Assembly: GCA_949987705.1 (NCBI GenBank)
Contig: OX465281.1
Coordinates: 194,481,112-194,545,111, forward strand
DNA from: Thereva unica
Lineage: Eukaryota; Arthropoda; Insecta; Diptera; Therevidae
DNA: 64,000 nucleotides
Direction: 5' to 3'
A program made the translations under genes and the position numbers. Position 1 is the stretch's first letter; every line of letters starts with the position of its first letter. Below are positions 9,970-21,253 of this stretch, in pieces. The notes below the pieces were generated by a model, which had not been told where the DNA came from, did no database searches, and saw nothing but the letters and a program-made list of their open reading frames with translations.

Positions 9970-11070
9970 CAAAATAAGCGTCTGTCCCAGCCGAATTTTT
10001 CATGTTTTGTCACTTTGGACGGCTTTCCTGGCAGATGTCTACTTAGTAGATGGCCAATTCAACGGTTGGCTTCCCCGTCAAATCTGAACCCCACCCTATC
10101 TCTTCGGGGGTCCCCCAAGGATCGATTTTATTACCGGCCCTATTTCTTATCTTTATAAATAACCTACTTTCGATCCCCTCCAACCCAATCATCAGCTTTG
10201 CTGACGACGATACCCTACGTTACTCTTACAGCTACGATAGAAGACAGACTCATGCCAGATCTGTCTTGATGATCGTGAATTAATGTTCAATTCTATTAAT
10301 AACGACATTAATCTCATTCTAGAGTGGGGAAAAAAGAATCGTGTCGAATTCAACTCCACCAAAACTAAGTACTGTCTTATTTCGAAACAAAAAGCTCAAC
10401 ACTTCACCATCCTTAACAGTGGATGACGTTAAACTAATGGCCGACCCATCCCTACACATCTTAGGCGTGACATTAGCCAATGACTTGCGATAGAATGACC
10501 ACATATTCCAATTCGCCAAACAAGGATCCCAGTGCTTGGGATTTCTTAAGAGGTGCAAGTTCCTCCTCCAGCCATCGGCTCGTGCTGTTATTTATAAATC
10601 CTACATTCGGCCTCTTCTCGAATACAACTCCCTCGTTTGGGGCGGCGACTCGATAACCACCTTGGTATGGTTAGATAAAGAGCAAAAAAGCGCACTTAAA
10701 TTAATTGATGACGACACCGCCTGCTCCACCATCGACCCCTTGAGCCACTGTAGGAATGTAGCAGCACTGACAAAATTTTATCGCTACTATTATAGCGACT
10801 GTTCCTTCGAAATAAACGCTCTCCTGCCTACACGGCAATCTTATAACCACAACACTGGATTAGCCCACTCGTCTCATTCCTTCTACCTTCAACTCCCCCT
10901 TTCACGCACTCAACAAGATATGAATTCGTTTGTAAATAGAACAACTCGACTGTGGAATAATCTCTCGCAGCCAGTATTTCCGAGATCATACAACATCCTA
11001 GAGTTCAAACGCAGGGTTCATCGTCCTCTTCTCCAACACCCCTTCGAACCCTCATAACCCTTAACCTATT
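9970..11070 (+). pseudogene. CR1/Jockey-like LINE fragment inside the composite element
   Basis: RT motifs are visible in shifted frames: SSGVPQGSILLPALF with FADDDTLRYS at about 10090-10215, then LEWGKKNRVEF. The C-terminal tail lies in one frame at 10536-11057 (GFLKRCKFLL, YIRPLLEYNSLVWGG, NRTTRLWNNL). There are at least two frameshifts around 10280-10540 and the endonuclease is missing. A poly-C run at about 11068-11081 follows the stop. The fragment is much more decayed than the flanking arms. Confidence 0.85.
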
Positions 11071-11925
11071 CCCCCCCCCCCCGTACTAAGCTTGTGCTAG
11101 ACATTGCACCATGACGATAAACGACATGACGCACTGGTAGTACAAAGGGTGATTCCTGAGCTTAGCACTGCCATATAAAAACAATTCTATGGATATGACA
11201 GTAGTGGGGCCATCTATATGATGAACTTATTAAGTGTTGTAATAGATACACACATATGTCTTAATTTTCTTCTTCGTTACTTATTCTAACATCTCATCTT
11301 CTATAGATTATATAAGTTTGATAATATCTGTTCGGATAACTCAATGTAGCTGTCAGAAGAAGTGCAATGTATAAATGTAAAACCGTTTTGTTTTTACTGG
11401 AAACCCCGAATTTCGAATTACAAAATTTTCTTGTAAAAACCGGTTTTTAAAAACTGACAAACCCTAACATACACCTATTAGATTAAAAATAAATTTTGGA
11501 AACGATACCTCTGCTCTCGGGCATCGGAAATCACCCGCACCATTAGCGGTGAGAGCTAAATTATTTAATTGAAGTTTAGGTATAAAATTAAATAATTTAG
11601 TTTTCATCCCCTAGAGGTGGGGTGGCTTCTACCTGAGGGATAGGCATGTTTTAGAAACCATGTCTTATATGAAATATACATATGTTCTTGTTCATTAAAA
11701 ATTGGCAGTGAAACCTTTATTTTGGACATAAGAAAATAATTTTACTTCAGCAGTGGCTGTAGGGGTGGGATCCGCGGGTCTGACAGGGTTGACTTTGGGC
11801 CACAAATAGAGCAAGTGTGAAACCCTAAAATTTAGTAATAAGGGTTGTCTTGGGGATAGTTTTCGATCAAGTTATTATTCCAAAAGATAGTCCAAAAATA
11901 AAAGTTTCGTTCTTACTAATAATAC

Positions 11926-13014
11926 TATAGTTTTATTCTTACTAATAATACTATATTGTATATCACGTATTAAAGCCTTATTGAAGCAGAAGAAATTGGT
12001 GCTACTTTCAGCTTTCTATGTCAAATAGTTTTTGAACTAGATCAATTTAAAGATTTTAAAATTTGTTAAAATTTTAAGATTTTCGACTTTTTGAAAATTT
12101 ATAACTAATAAAATGGAAGTCCAAAAATTTGAAAACTTATTTTTTTTAGTTTCCACCAGAAGAACAAATATAAAGAAATTGTTTTTCACCTTCCATTGTT
12201 TGCAGTATATATTTACGAGCTCAATATTTAATTGTTGATAAGGGGACTCTAAAATGGATAAATCCTGTAATTGCAAGTCCGAGAATGAATTCCTTCTGTC
12301 ATACGTTTTTCCTGAAAATTGACTGGACATGAAGCCTATAAAGGCATTGAACCTATTTTTAATTTATTTTTACCAAAACAATTACGATCGAATTGTTTTG
12401 AGCAGATTGTGGGCGGGGAGTTAACTTTACAAGCATTTATAAAAAGCACTTGTCCCAGATTTTGAATAAAATAAATCAAAGAATAATTACCTAAATTCGA
12501 TTCTAAAATCAATCGAGTTAGCCAATACCGAAATACCAGAAAATGAAAAAAAGTAACCAAAACCTCAACTAATCACCTATTTTAAAAATATCGCAAACCC
12601 TCTAACCAAGAATTTGAAATCAAGTGAAATTGATAGTGGATCTCAGACAGTCATTAAAAAAATACACGGAATGTTCTAAGAAATAGTTAAAATACAAAGC
12701 ATCAGGGAAATCCTTCAATGTAGAGCTAGAGGCAAACGTTTGAAAGATGAGAAAGAAAGAAAGATGTTGCGAGAAACATTCTGTTGTCAGTTCCTTTCCT
12801 TGCCCCCCTAAAATTCTAGCTTCCTTATCCACAAACTCACCGCATCTCTTGTGCTGCGGACCATGACCACGTTCGCCTCCTTGTGTAGCTAGACACTCGA
12901 ATATGTTGCATGTTGATAAGGGGGAGGCAATCTCAGAGGTCTGCCGAGGCAAAAAGCGTTCGGCTTTTTTGTTCTAGCTGTCGCATCTTTATACGGAGTA
13001 TTATGTTATCTCTG
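11926..13014 (-). repeat. Right inverted arm of the composite element
   Basis: It is the reverse complement of the left arm, ending CTCTG at 13014 next to the GTAGTAC flank. Near-identity over 1.09 kb, against strong decay of the central LINE, suggests recent gene conversion between arms or a recently mobilised composite. Confidence 0.9.
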
Positions 13015-13021
13015 GTAGTAC

Positions 13022-13697
13022 CCTAATATTACAAAGGGGGTAGGAAATAAAGTTCAATTTTGTTATAGTATTAGTCATGAATTTTCAGGAGATTATTTTT
13101 GATGGTATTCTTTATTTATAAAAATTATTGCCAGAACATTTCCCCTTCAGCAAAGTACCGCCAGAACGCTGTAAATATTCATTTAACAAAACGATATTTT
13201 TGTTATTTCATTATACATAGTTCAGTCGACAGAGTCAGACTAAATGTTAACTAACGAAACTTTTTCTAAAAATATAGTTTTTCGTGGGTAGAATATATTA
13301 AAAAAAAGTTTCGGAAAATCGGTTGTACGCTACCCCTAAAAACAACCCCCTAAAAACAGACAATTTCGTTTTTGGCTAATATATCTTAAACGGAAAGTCC
13401 TATTCTAAAATATTGTTTACAAAGTTTGTAGATCATGCGATTATCTACAAAAAATGATATCATACATTTTCCCGTACGAATCACTGTTCATGAGATATCG
13501 CCGTTTTAAAGATTTAAAATACTCATCCCCTAATTCTCTACTTGTATAGGTCATCAGACGTTCAATAAATCCTCTGTTGCACTACATGGCTAATATTTTC
13601 AGGGGTGATTCCAGGATGGTTTCGAAGAGACTAATTGTTCTAGAGAGGGGACTATACCCACTATCCACTACGATACAGGGTGTTTACCAAAGAAAAA
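13022..13697. other. Non-coding; contains a repeat shared with 15254-15597
   Basis: No gene is visible. From about 13377 to 13705 the sequence aligns with 15254-15597, including TTTGTAGATCATRCGATT, GATATCRCCRTTTTAAAGA and ACAGGGTRTTTAC. The shared block stops at the start of the Tc3-like transposase, so it is probably part of a separate, older element. Confidence 0.6.
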
Positions 13698-14679
13698 ATG
13701 TATTTAACCAACCGAAAAAGGCAAAATCGATGCTTTTAAAGAAGATGGTCACAGTATTCGAAGAATAGCCGAAAAAATAGGTAAAAGTAAGTCAGTTGTC
13801 CATAATTATTTAAAAGATGTCGACAACTATGGAAAAAATATGAGAGGACGAATTCCAGCAGTACTTTCACCACAGGATAAGCGAGCAATACTTCGAGCAG
13901 CCTCTAATTCTGCACAGTCGCCAGCTAAAATCAAGGACAAGGTTGGAGTTAATGCTGGTTTATCGACAGTGTAACGGGTTATTAAAAGTGCCACACATCT
14001 TAAATTACGGAAAATGAAGAAAAAACCACCATTAAATGCAGAGCGCAAATTGAAACGCTTGCTATTTGCACGTGAGCACATGGCATGGAAAAAAGAATGG
14101 CATCACGTCGTTTTCTCCGACGAAAAAAAATTTAACATGGATGGTCCCGACGGCTACAACCATTATTTTCATGATCTGCGTAAAGAAGAAAAATTCTTAA
14201 CAAGACATCATAGCAGGGAAGGCGGCGTCATGGACTGGGGAGTTATTTCGTACTATGGTGCGATACCGCTAAGTTTTCAAAACGCTAAAATGACAGCCAA
14301 ATCGTACCAAACAATATTACAGACAGCTTTTCCGCGATGTCAAGTAATTTTTGGTCCCCTGAGATGGACGTACCAACAGGACAACGCTCCCATACACACA
14401 GCACGCATCATTAAAACCTGGATTAGAAATCAAAATGTTGACTTAATGGAATGGCCCCCCTACTCACCGGATTTAAACATCATGGAGAAATTTTGGGGTT
14501 GGTTAACCCGAAAAGTCTACGAAAACGGCAGACAATTTGAAAGCAAAAACCAACTAATTGATGCCATCAAAACTACTTGGGACGAAATTTCCCTAAATTA
14601 TCTTAAATCATTGTATGATTCAATGTCTGAAAGGATGTATGAAGTTATTTTGAACAAAGGAGGAAGTACGCATTATTAG
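13698..14679 (+). pseudogene. Tc3-like (Tc1/mariner) transposase
   Basis: The probable ATG is at 13698, but a frameshift around 13705-13711 puts the body into another frame. The N-terminal helix-turn-helix (EKGKIDAFKEDGHSIRRIAE) is followed by a second DNA-binding region. An in-frame TAA lies at 13972-13974. The catalytic domain then shows VVFSDEKKF, QQDNAPIHTAR and SPDLNIMEKFWGWL, which hold the D, D and E of a DD34E-type core. The protein ends GGSTHY, typical of the family. Length and motif order match Tc3-like transposases of about 330-340 residues. The catalytic residues survive, so the copy died recently by one nonsense and one frameshift change. I could not identify convincing terminal inverted repeats. 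Confidence 0.9.
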
Positions 14680-14884
14680 AAAATAAAAATAAAATTGTTT
14701 TTGATTAATTGGGAGGTTTTAATCATGAATTTCACAAGTGTCCCTATTCTATTGACCTAATTTAACAGCTAAAAATTGTTATTGAATCCAAACATAGCAG
14801 GCCAAAATTAACGGTACATTACTAGTGCCCACTTGTTACACATGGCTGTATGCGTAATCCTATACTCTTTCATTTCGGATATTA

Positions 14885-16495
14885 GGCTGGTCGTCCACTG
14901 GAAGCGTATTCGAGCGGCTGCGCGCTTCGGCTACATGAGCGGCAACACGCGGCTATGCGCGACAGATCCAACATAAAGAATTTCATACAAACATCGTCCA
15001 CTGCGAGCGGCTTTGAGCGGGCGGCTATAGGCGTATTCGAGCGTGCCGCGCGAATCCAAATTAATTTGGATCGGTCGCGCGTAGCCGCTCGAATCAGGAA
15101 ATAATTTTTTCCCAGGAAAAATAGTAAAAATAGCGGAAATGATTGGGTACAGGCTGAAAATTTGCACAGAGCTTCCTTTTAGGGTTCTCAATAAGGGGTT
15201 ATAAAGTCTACCGATTTTCTACTCCGGGAAGCTCATTTTTTAGGGGGTTTTAGGGTGAATATATCAGTTTTTTGCAAATACATCTGAAACCGCAATCATA
15301 AAATAATGTTCACATAGTTTGTAGATCATACGATTCTCTACTAAAATAGTTATTATACATTTTACCGTACGAATTGCCATTCAAGAGATATCACCATTTT
15401 AAAGATTTAAAATACTCATATGCACTCATTCACGACTTGTATAGGTTATCAGACGTTCACGTTGGACTACCTTGTTAATTTGTTTAGGGGTGATTCCTGG
15501 ATGTATTTGCAGAAAATATTGTTCTAGACAGGGGGTTAACTACTAAAATACAGGGTATTTACGAAAAAAAATGTATTTTGTTTTAATTTATTTAGAGTTG
15601 AATAACTAGTTTACTAATTATCGTAAAGCAATATACTTAGACTCATATTTTAGGTGAATTCGTATTCTTTTATTTGATATAAATAACAAGAACTTGAGTG
15701 GCTCCATTTAGAACATATCGTTGGTTTACAAGCAGAATTCACTAAGTACAATTTTTCAAGTTTTCAGTTTTTTATGCTAAAGTAAGTCTTATAATGCCAA
15801 CTTTATACTGGCAATACCTTATAGCCCGCAAACTAATATTGTTAAGGTTTTTAGGGGGTTAGTTTCGGATTTACCTTGTCCATAATGACACAAAACTACA
15901 AAATCATTTCTGCCAAAACCATTAGGTCGTTGCGTTTTTTTATTTTAATCTAAAAATCCAGTATTAGAATTAAATAATTATTTCAATTCTTTTGTAAACT
16001 AAACTAAGAAATCTAAAAAACAATGTATACTGAGCCGATTACTATTATATGCCATTACAAAATTTTCAGAGACACAAACATCTTAAATATCGATTTACTA
16101 AAAACTATGGTTTTTGACTTAGTGAGTTCTGCTTTTAAACCCACGATATGTAGGTTGACAGCATGAGGAAAATGCTAAAAGACGAATAAAATTGTGATTT
16201 TGTGTTATAACCCCTTATTGAGAACCCTAAAAGGAAGCTCTGTGCCAAATTTCAGCCTGTACCCAATCATTTCAACTATTCCGCTTTTTTTTAACTATAT
16301 TAAAAGCCTTCCATATTGACAAAACACAAAATTATTATGTCCAATTCACTTCAAACTGAGCAGCATGAAAAGCTTGCAGTGGACGACCCCTGTAGCGTGT
16401 AGCCGCGTATCTCAAAGCCGCTTGTAGCCGCCTCTAGCCGCTCATGTAGCCGAAGCGCGTAGCCGCTCGAATACGCTTCCAGTGGACGACCAGCC
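14885..16495. mobile_element. PIF/Harbinger-like element with long inverted ends, 1.6 kb
   Basis: The outer 59 bp match as inverted repeats with one mismatch (GGCTGGTCGTCCACTGGAAG at both ends). Weaker inverted homology continues for about 300 bp (15120-15210 against 16190-16280), and an inner inverted pair lies at 15706-15755 / 16107-16157. TTA flanks both ends (14882-14884 and 16496-16498), the 3-bp duplication expected of PIF/Harbinger. The termini contain many copies of a short AGCCGCTCGAAT-type motif. No transposase is present. Confidence 0.8.
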
Positions 16496-16639
16496 TTAAG
16501 CTGTATGCTCCGAAGTCAAAAAAGAAAGAAATTAGGTAAAATAATTTCTAAATCGACTGTCCCAATTCAAATGACCAGCAGTGTAGATGCTCGACTAAAA
16601 TCTTTGTAACTCCCTTGTTTTTGGTCGAAAATTTATAAA

Positions 16640-18138
16640 CTAAACGGTCAAAGACTTAATAGGTCACATTTGAACAAATCAGATATAACGTTCATTCCCA
16701 ATTTATCTTGGGTCTAATTGAATCAAGTTTTTCTCTATCTCTTGCTTTTTAGTTCGGTTATTACAGAAAAACACAAGCTGGCCATGTCGGATGTCGTTCA
16801 TGTATTGAAAATGAAAAAATTCCCCAAACCGCTTCGTTGATATTGATGAATTTCATCATTTCTAGTTGCACCAGGAACTCCAAATACGGCCATATCCCTG
16901 CCTTTAGCTACATATTTGCATCACATCACATCATTGCATCCTGTGCATATTCGCGCATATGTCGTGGGCTACCAGTATATGTTGCTGGCAAAATTATTAT
17001 TCTTCCAAAATCATTGACATTACTATCATCAGTGTACATATCTACGGACCACTGTAATATAAAATGTGATTGGACTCATTTTGACGCACCATGAAACGAT
17101 ATGTATAATAATTCATTGCGCTAATCTTTTTAAATGTTTCCGATCCTAAAATAAATAAATTATTTAAAATTTAAAAAATATTTCTTCTTAACTTATGAAT
17201 TGCTTTCACTAACCATTTTAGATGGATCTATCATTTTGATATTGAAATGACTTTCGCCTTTCCAGAATAATAGCGGGTACTGCAATGCATTAAGGCCCAA
17301 TTATAATGAACGGATTTGAGGGCAACAAAACGGATTGAACTGTCAAATTGGTTTTCCCAGCATACATTTTAGACCTGACCGATTATAATGAACGCATTCA
17401 AGCGGATTCGGTCGGATTTGAGCGCATTCGTTTTTAAAAGATTAGAAATTGCCGCATTGAACTGTCAAAAATTTGATAAACATAAGGTTAAAAGTTGAAA
17501 TGTAAAAATGTTTACCGGCGACAAACTCGTCTACAAGGTTAAAAATTATGAAATTATTTATAAAAGGTAAAAGTGGCTATAAAAACCACAAAATGAAGAA
17601 TTTTTTTGCACTCTTGTTTACAAAAGATTTTGACGTTTGAATCCGAGCAGATGCGTGATTATAACCAGTCAATTTCCCATCCGATCAAATGCGTTTTTTT
17701 GACATTCCAATCCGCTCAGATCCGTTCATTATAATTGGGCCTTTATAACAACTATGAGTTTCGGACACCCGTTGCAATTCCATATTTCTACGATGTAATA
17801 CAATATCTCGGGAGTTAAATTCATCTCCGACAATAACTATGGCAACTTAATCCATAGTAAATCTTCTGGCGTACTCTCCAGCTGGTACTTTATTGGCCTT
17901 TATAACAATTTTGTGGTTATCCGAAGACATACGATTCAGAGCTGTCGGAAACTGCCAAACCAATTGGTTTTCATCGTGGAGAAACTTTTGAAGACGTACC
18001 ACAATTTGTCTTCGCAAATTTGAGCCAATACCACAACAACGGTCAGCTTCGATAGCGGGATAGCCAACAAAATAAAAATTGGTAATCGGAGTCGGCAAAT
18101 GACTCTACTCTGTGATAAATCAAAATCTGGCCTTGAAT
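16640..18138 (-). pseudogene. Helitron Rep/helicase ORF, downstream exon part
   Basis: On the minus strand from 18138, the frame reads IQGQI, then FYFVG, GIGSNLRRQIVVRLQKFLH, HKIVIKANKVPAGEYARRF, VAIVIVGDEFNSRDIVLHRR, QRVSETHSCY. After the MITE it resumes with NALQYPLLFWKG, then RIIILPATYTGSPRHMREYA, RNDEIHQYQ and EAVWGIFSFSIHERHP. This is the order of the Helitron_like_N (Rep region) of animal Helitrons. Several stops, deletions and frameshifts are present and the helicase domain proper is missing or too decayed to read. A plus-strand frame at 16837-17094 is only its antisense. Confidence 0.85.
17293..17742. mobile_element. PIF/Harbinger-like MITE, 450 bp, in the Helitron exon
   Basis: Terminal inverted repeats AGGCCCAATTATAATGAACG are flanked by TTA at 17290-17292 and 17743-17745. 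Excising the element and one TTA rejoins the Helitron frame exactly between the Tyr and Asn codons of a conserved segment, which verifies both ends and the 3-bp duplication. There is no coding capacity; internal subrepeats of the GCGGATTCGG type occur. Confidence 0.93.
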
Positions 18139-18200
18139 CTGAATAATAGAACAACAAAATACAGGAATATAATTTTAGTATAGACATATGTTATATTGCC

Positions 18201-20367
18201 ATGGCTGTCCTCAAGAGGGCGTCCTATCACCCCTCCTATGGTCAATCCTGATCGACGAACTTCTTGCCGACCTGAATAGCCGTGGATTTAAAGCACAGCC
18301 CTATGCAGACGATATCGTCATAACGATTAGCGGCGGTCATGATAGCATCGTTTCTGACCTCATCCAAGCTGCTCTGTCACATGTGCATAGTTGGTGCCGT
18401 AGCAAGAACCTGGGTATTAACCCACAAAAAACTGTCATCGTACCATTTGATGTGGGGGTCTTGAGATTTTTAGTTTTTATTTTATTTATACACCACGTCA
18501 CACCATTTTATTTTAATAAATTTTATATTAAAATGTGTTTGTAAATTTGGATTTATATTTTATTACATTATATTTAAATTCGTTTTAATAAATACGTTAA
18601 TTATTTTAACGGTTTAAAATCCGGATATGTATAATCTTTTAACTTCTAACTAATACTGATACATTTTCAAATTTTATTTTTCATGACAACTTTTTGTGTG
18701 TCTATGTTTTTTTGAAAATCGTTTGTGTGTCAGTGTCTACGTATATGATATCTGATTCAGTATTCTTAAAGTGTATTTCTAAGTAGTAGTGAAAATATAA
18801 TTTTTGACATATTAAAAACACTGTACTCAAAAATTACTAGTACAGGAACTGAACTGAATGTTGAATAAACTTGCTACAGTAACGAACATAAACTAATAAC
18901 AAGTAGCAACGAACATAAAATAATAACAAGTAGCAACCGCTACACCATTTACTTATAGAAGGAAGCTAAATTTAAAAGCTCTCTCTTTGGACGGCAAAGA
19001 AATAGTTTTCTCAAAGGAGGCTAAATCTAGGCATAATCCTGGATCAAAAGCTCTTATGGAAATCTCAAATTGAGAGAGTAACTGAAACATCTCTTCATGT
19101 TTGTCGCCAATTTGTAGGAAAAACCTGGGGCCTTAAACCTAGGTTAATGTTTTGGCTATACACGACGGTCGTAAGGCCCATGGTCGCATATGCATCCATC
19201 GCTAAGACCAAACAAAAGGGTGCTATGATTAAGCTGGCCAGGGTACAAAGACTGGCCTGTCTTGGTATCACATGGGCCAAAAGTACCTGTCCGACTGCGG
19301 CTATGGAGGCCCTACTGAACTTCCCTCCGCTACACTTGGTGGTGAAAAAAGAGGCTCTGGCAGGGGCACTCCGTCTACGGGAGCTACTCTCCTTTAAGCC
19401 AGGAGACCTGCTGGAAGCTACTCTCCTTTAAGCCAGGAGACCTGAGCTGAATCTGTAGCCAATGATATCTCTGTCCGATACCATTCCTGCTACTCTTGAC
19501 TTTGGCAAACCGTTTAGGACGATTATTCGAAGTAGGTCAGAGTGGCAACATGTCAGGCCTCTCTTTGGAGGAAGCACGGCCTTTTGGTACACGGACGGTT
19601 CCAAAACCGAAATATCCATGGCTCTGGGCATTACCCCCACTGTTTTTCAGGCTGAGGTACTCGCCATCCAGGTGTGTGCTCAGACCTGTATTAATAGAGC
19701 TCCAAATAGCTCTAACGTTGTTATTTTCTCGGACAGTCAAGCTGCACTGCTGGTCATTAAATCGCACAGAGTGTCATCAAAGACTGTCCTGGATTGTCTC
19801 CAATCTCTGAAATTCCTCAGCAGGAACAATAGTGTCACTCTGATGTGGATTCCGGGCCACAAAGGTCACATTGGTAATGAAATTGCCGATGGCATGGCTA
19901 GAGTAGGCGCAAACTCATCACCTATTGGTCCGGAACTTTTCTGTAGCTTAGCAAGCTGCCACGTAAAAATGGTCATAAAAAATTGGGTTGACCAGATGTT
20001 CCTTCATAGCTGGTCAAGGACCCAGGGTGCTCGTCAAGCTAAAAGATTCATCCAAATCGATAAAGCTAAGGCGGGAAAACTTTTAAATCTCAAGAGGTGA
20101 GAGCTAAAAATAATAACAGAGCTCCTGACTGGCCACTGTTCGCTTAACTATCATCTAAACAAAATAGGCCTGGTGGCCGACTCTGGCTGTCGGTTCTGCG
20201 GGACAGATCCCGAAACCGCGGAGCACTTGCTGTGCGACTGTGAGGCTACAGCGAGGAAGAGACTGAGCCTCCTCCAGCGTGACTTCCCTACTCCCAGGGA
20301 GATTTGGGACAGTAACCCTAAATCAGTTTTAGACTATGTAAGAAGTCTTAACCTTTATGGTTTTTAA
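18201..20367 (+). pseudogene. LINE pol: RT, RNase H and zinc-knuckle region
   Basis: The RT part reads GCPQEGVLSPLLWSILIDE, then AQPYADDIVI and NPQKTVIVPF. After the 495-bp insertion it resumes with TYRRKLNLKALSLDGKEI and WLYTTVVRPMVAYASI. An RNase H domain (19462-20100) keeps its acidic residues in WYTDGSKTE, QAEVLAI, FSDSQAAL and GNEIAD. A final CRFCGTDPETAEHLLCDC zinc motif lies at 20184-20240. RT plus RNase H is the layout of LOA and I clades. Damage includes the insertion, frameshifts near 19020-19140 and 19430-19460, a stop at 20098-20100, and a 34-bp tandem duplication at 19382-19443. Confidence 0.88.
18449..18943. mobile_element. Unclassified 495-bp insertion in the LINE
   Basis: ACCATTT is present on both sides (18442-18448 and 18944-18950). 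Removing the insert and one ACCATTT restores the LINE frame (VPF joined to TYRRKL). The ends are not inverted repeats. The right end has two tandem copies of a unit like CGAACATAAAATAATAACAAGTAGCAA. The insert is AT-rich and non-coding. It could be a SINE-like or truncated non-LTR element, or a DNA element with lost termini. Confidence 0.8.
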
Positions 20368-20471
20368 AGACGGGGATGGCACAATAGACCAAACAAAATA
20401 GGTCGCAGTGCCTGCCAAGGTGCCCCCATGCAAGAATTAGAATATATTGCCTTGAATGGAAAGTACAATAC

Positions 20472-20935
20472 CTTGAAGGTTGGCATATAATTATCACGAA
20501 TGATATTAGTAGCACCAAACGAAGTCATTTGGAAACATGAATTGCCTGAATATTTCCCAAAAGGTGCTTCGATTCAGATGTACTACCCATGACCAAACAT
20601 CGTAATGGCTCTGGAGGTGAATTTAATGCCGGTAATCTCACTCTTCCATTAGCACAATATAAACCTTTTGCCTCATTTTTGAACTTCAATGCTTTGCAGT
20701 AGTTACAAACTATATTCGTTGCTCCAATCAAAACTGATTAATGTAAAGTGTAATCGGCTGTTGCATCATAACTAAACGCAACACGCTTCAAATTTACAAG
20801 CGTAATACGAACTACACCTTAATTCTGTGCCACTCGTGACCGCGCAATACGTTCAATCACTCTGTGCAGCTCTAAATGCTGCAAAATATCTAGACAAACG
20901 GCGACCAATGTTTTGGCGAGTAGATACCATTTTGG
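20472..20935 (-). pseudogene. Helitron Rep/helicase ORF, first exon part
   Basis: From a possible ATG near 20926 (minus strand) the frame reads STRQNIGRRLSRYFAAFRAA, then after a decayed stretch NLKRVAFSYDATADYTLH, a stop, and CNYCKALKFKNEAKGLYC, a Cys-rich motif characteristic of Helitron N-termini. GNSCFQMTSFGATNIIRDNY follows in a neighbouring frame and ends PTFK at the splice donor. At least one stop and two frameshifts are present. Confidence 0.85.
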
Positions 20936-21253
20936 AAAACAAAAATTTGCTAATGTCTTTATTTATTTAAAAAAAACCAAGCTGAAGATTATCCGCACTA
21001 AAAAAATCATAATTCAAAAGAATGAAAAACAAATCATGAAAGGATACCTACACAATTCAAAATCTTAAAGAACCTCCACCAAATATACATATGTCACCAA
21101 AGTTCCAAATTCGCAATTTTTCCCAAATTCGCTATTTGTTCAAACACAAACAAAACTTGAGTATATCACACTTCATGCAAATGACACTTTGAACTATAAT
21201 TTTTTTTTTAAAATTTAGGCACATGCGATTTGCACAAACTGAAATAGCTTATA
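20936..21253. other. No gene seen
   Basis: AT-rich sequence upstream of the Helitron ORF. The Helitron 5' terminus should lie here or beyond, but I could not pick a 5'-TC end with confidence. Confidence 0.5.

Larger units (their letters stand above)
8016..13014. mobile_element. 5-kb composite element with 1.09-kb inverted arms
   Basis: The left arm 8016-9105 and right arm 11926-13014 are reverse complements with almost no differences; one seen is G/T at about 8115. Weaker inverted similarity continues inward to about 9600 and 11690. The ends read CAGAGATAAC, and the 7-bp GTAGTAC lies on both sides (8009-8015 and 13015-13021), as expected for a target duplication; partial palindromy also allows a 5-bp TAGTA reading. 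The centre holds a decayed LINE. Small ORFs in the arms (for example 8078-8410 and its mirror) match no family I know. The element fits a non-autonomous long-TIR DNA transposon or foldback element. Confidence 0.85.
18201..20442 (+). mobile_element. LOA/I-type LINE, 5'-truncated, inside the Helitron intron
   Basis: The 9-bp TATATTGCC lies at 18192-18200 and 20443-20451, a target duplication around a 5'-truncated LINE that starts within the RT domain. It carries RT, an RNase H domain and a C-terminal CCHC-like motif. It is interrupted by a separate insertion at 18449-18943. Confidence 0.88.
18139..20471 (-). other. Helitron intron, 82 nt originally, now carrying a LINE
   Basis: On the minus strand, codons for PTFK end at 20472 and are followed by GTATTG (20471 downward). 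The other end reads a pyrimidine-rich TTATTCAG (to 18139) before codons for IQGQI. Joining the two restores a contiguous conserved Helitron segment. Without the LINE (18201-20442) and one copy of its target duplication, the intron is 82 nt, a normal short insect intron. Confidence 0.8.

Noticed and set aside
13022..14830. Terminal inverted repeats of the Tc3-like element
   Set aside because: Candidate pairs around 13050-13090 and 14720-14760 match too weakly to define ends.
16837..17094. 85-codon plus-strand ORF as a gene
   Set aside because: It is the antisense of readable Helitron protein motifs on the minus strand.
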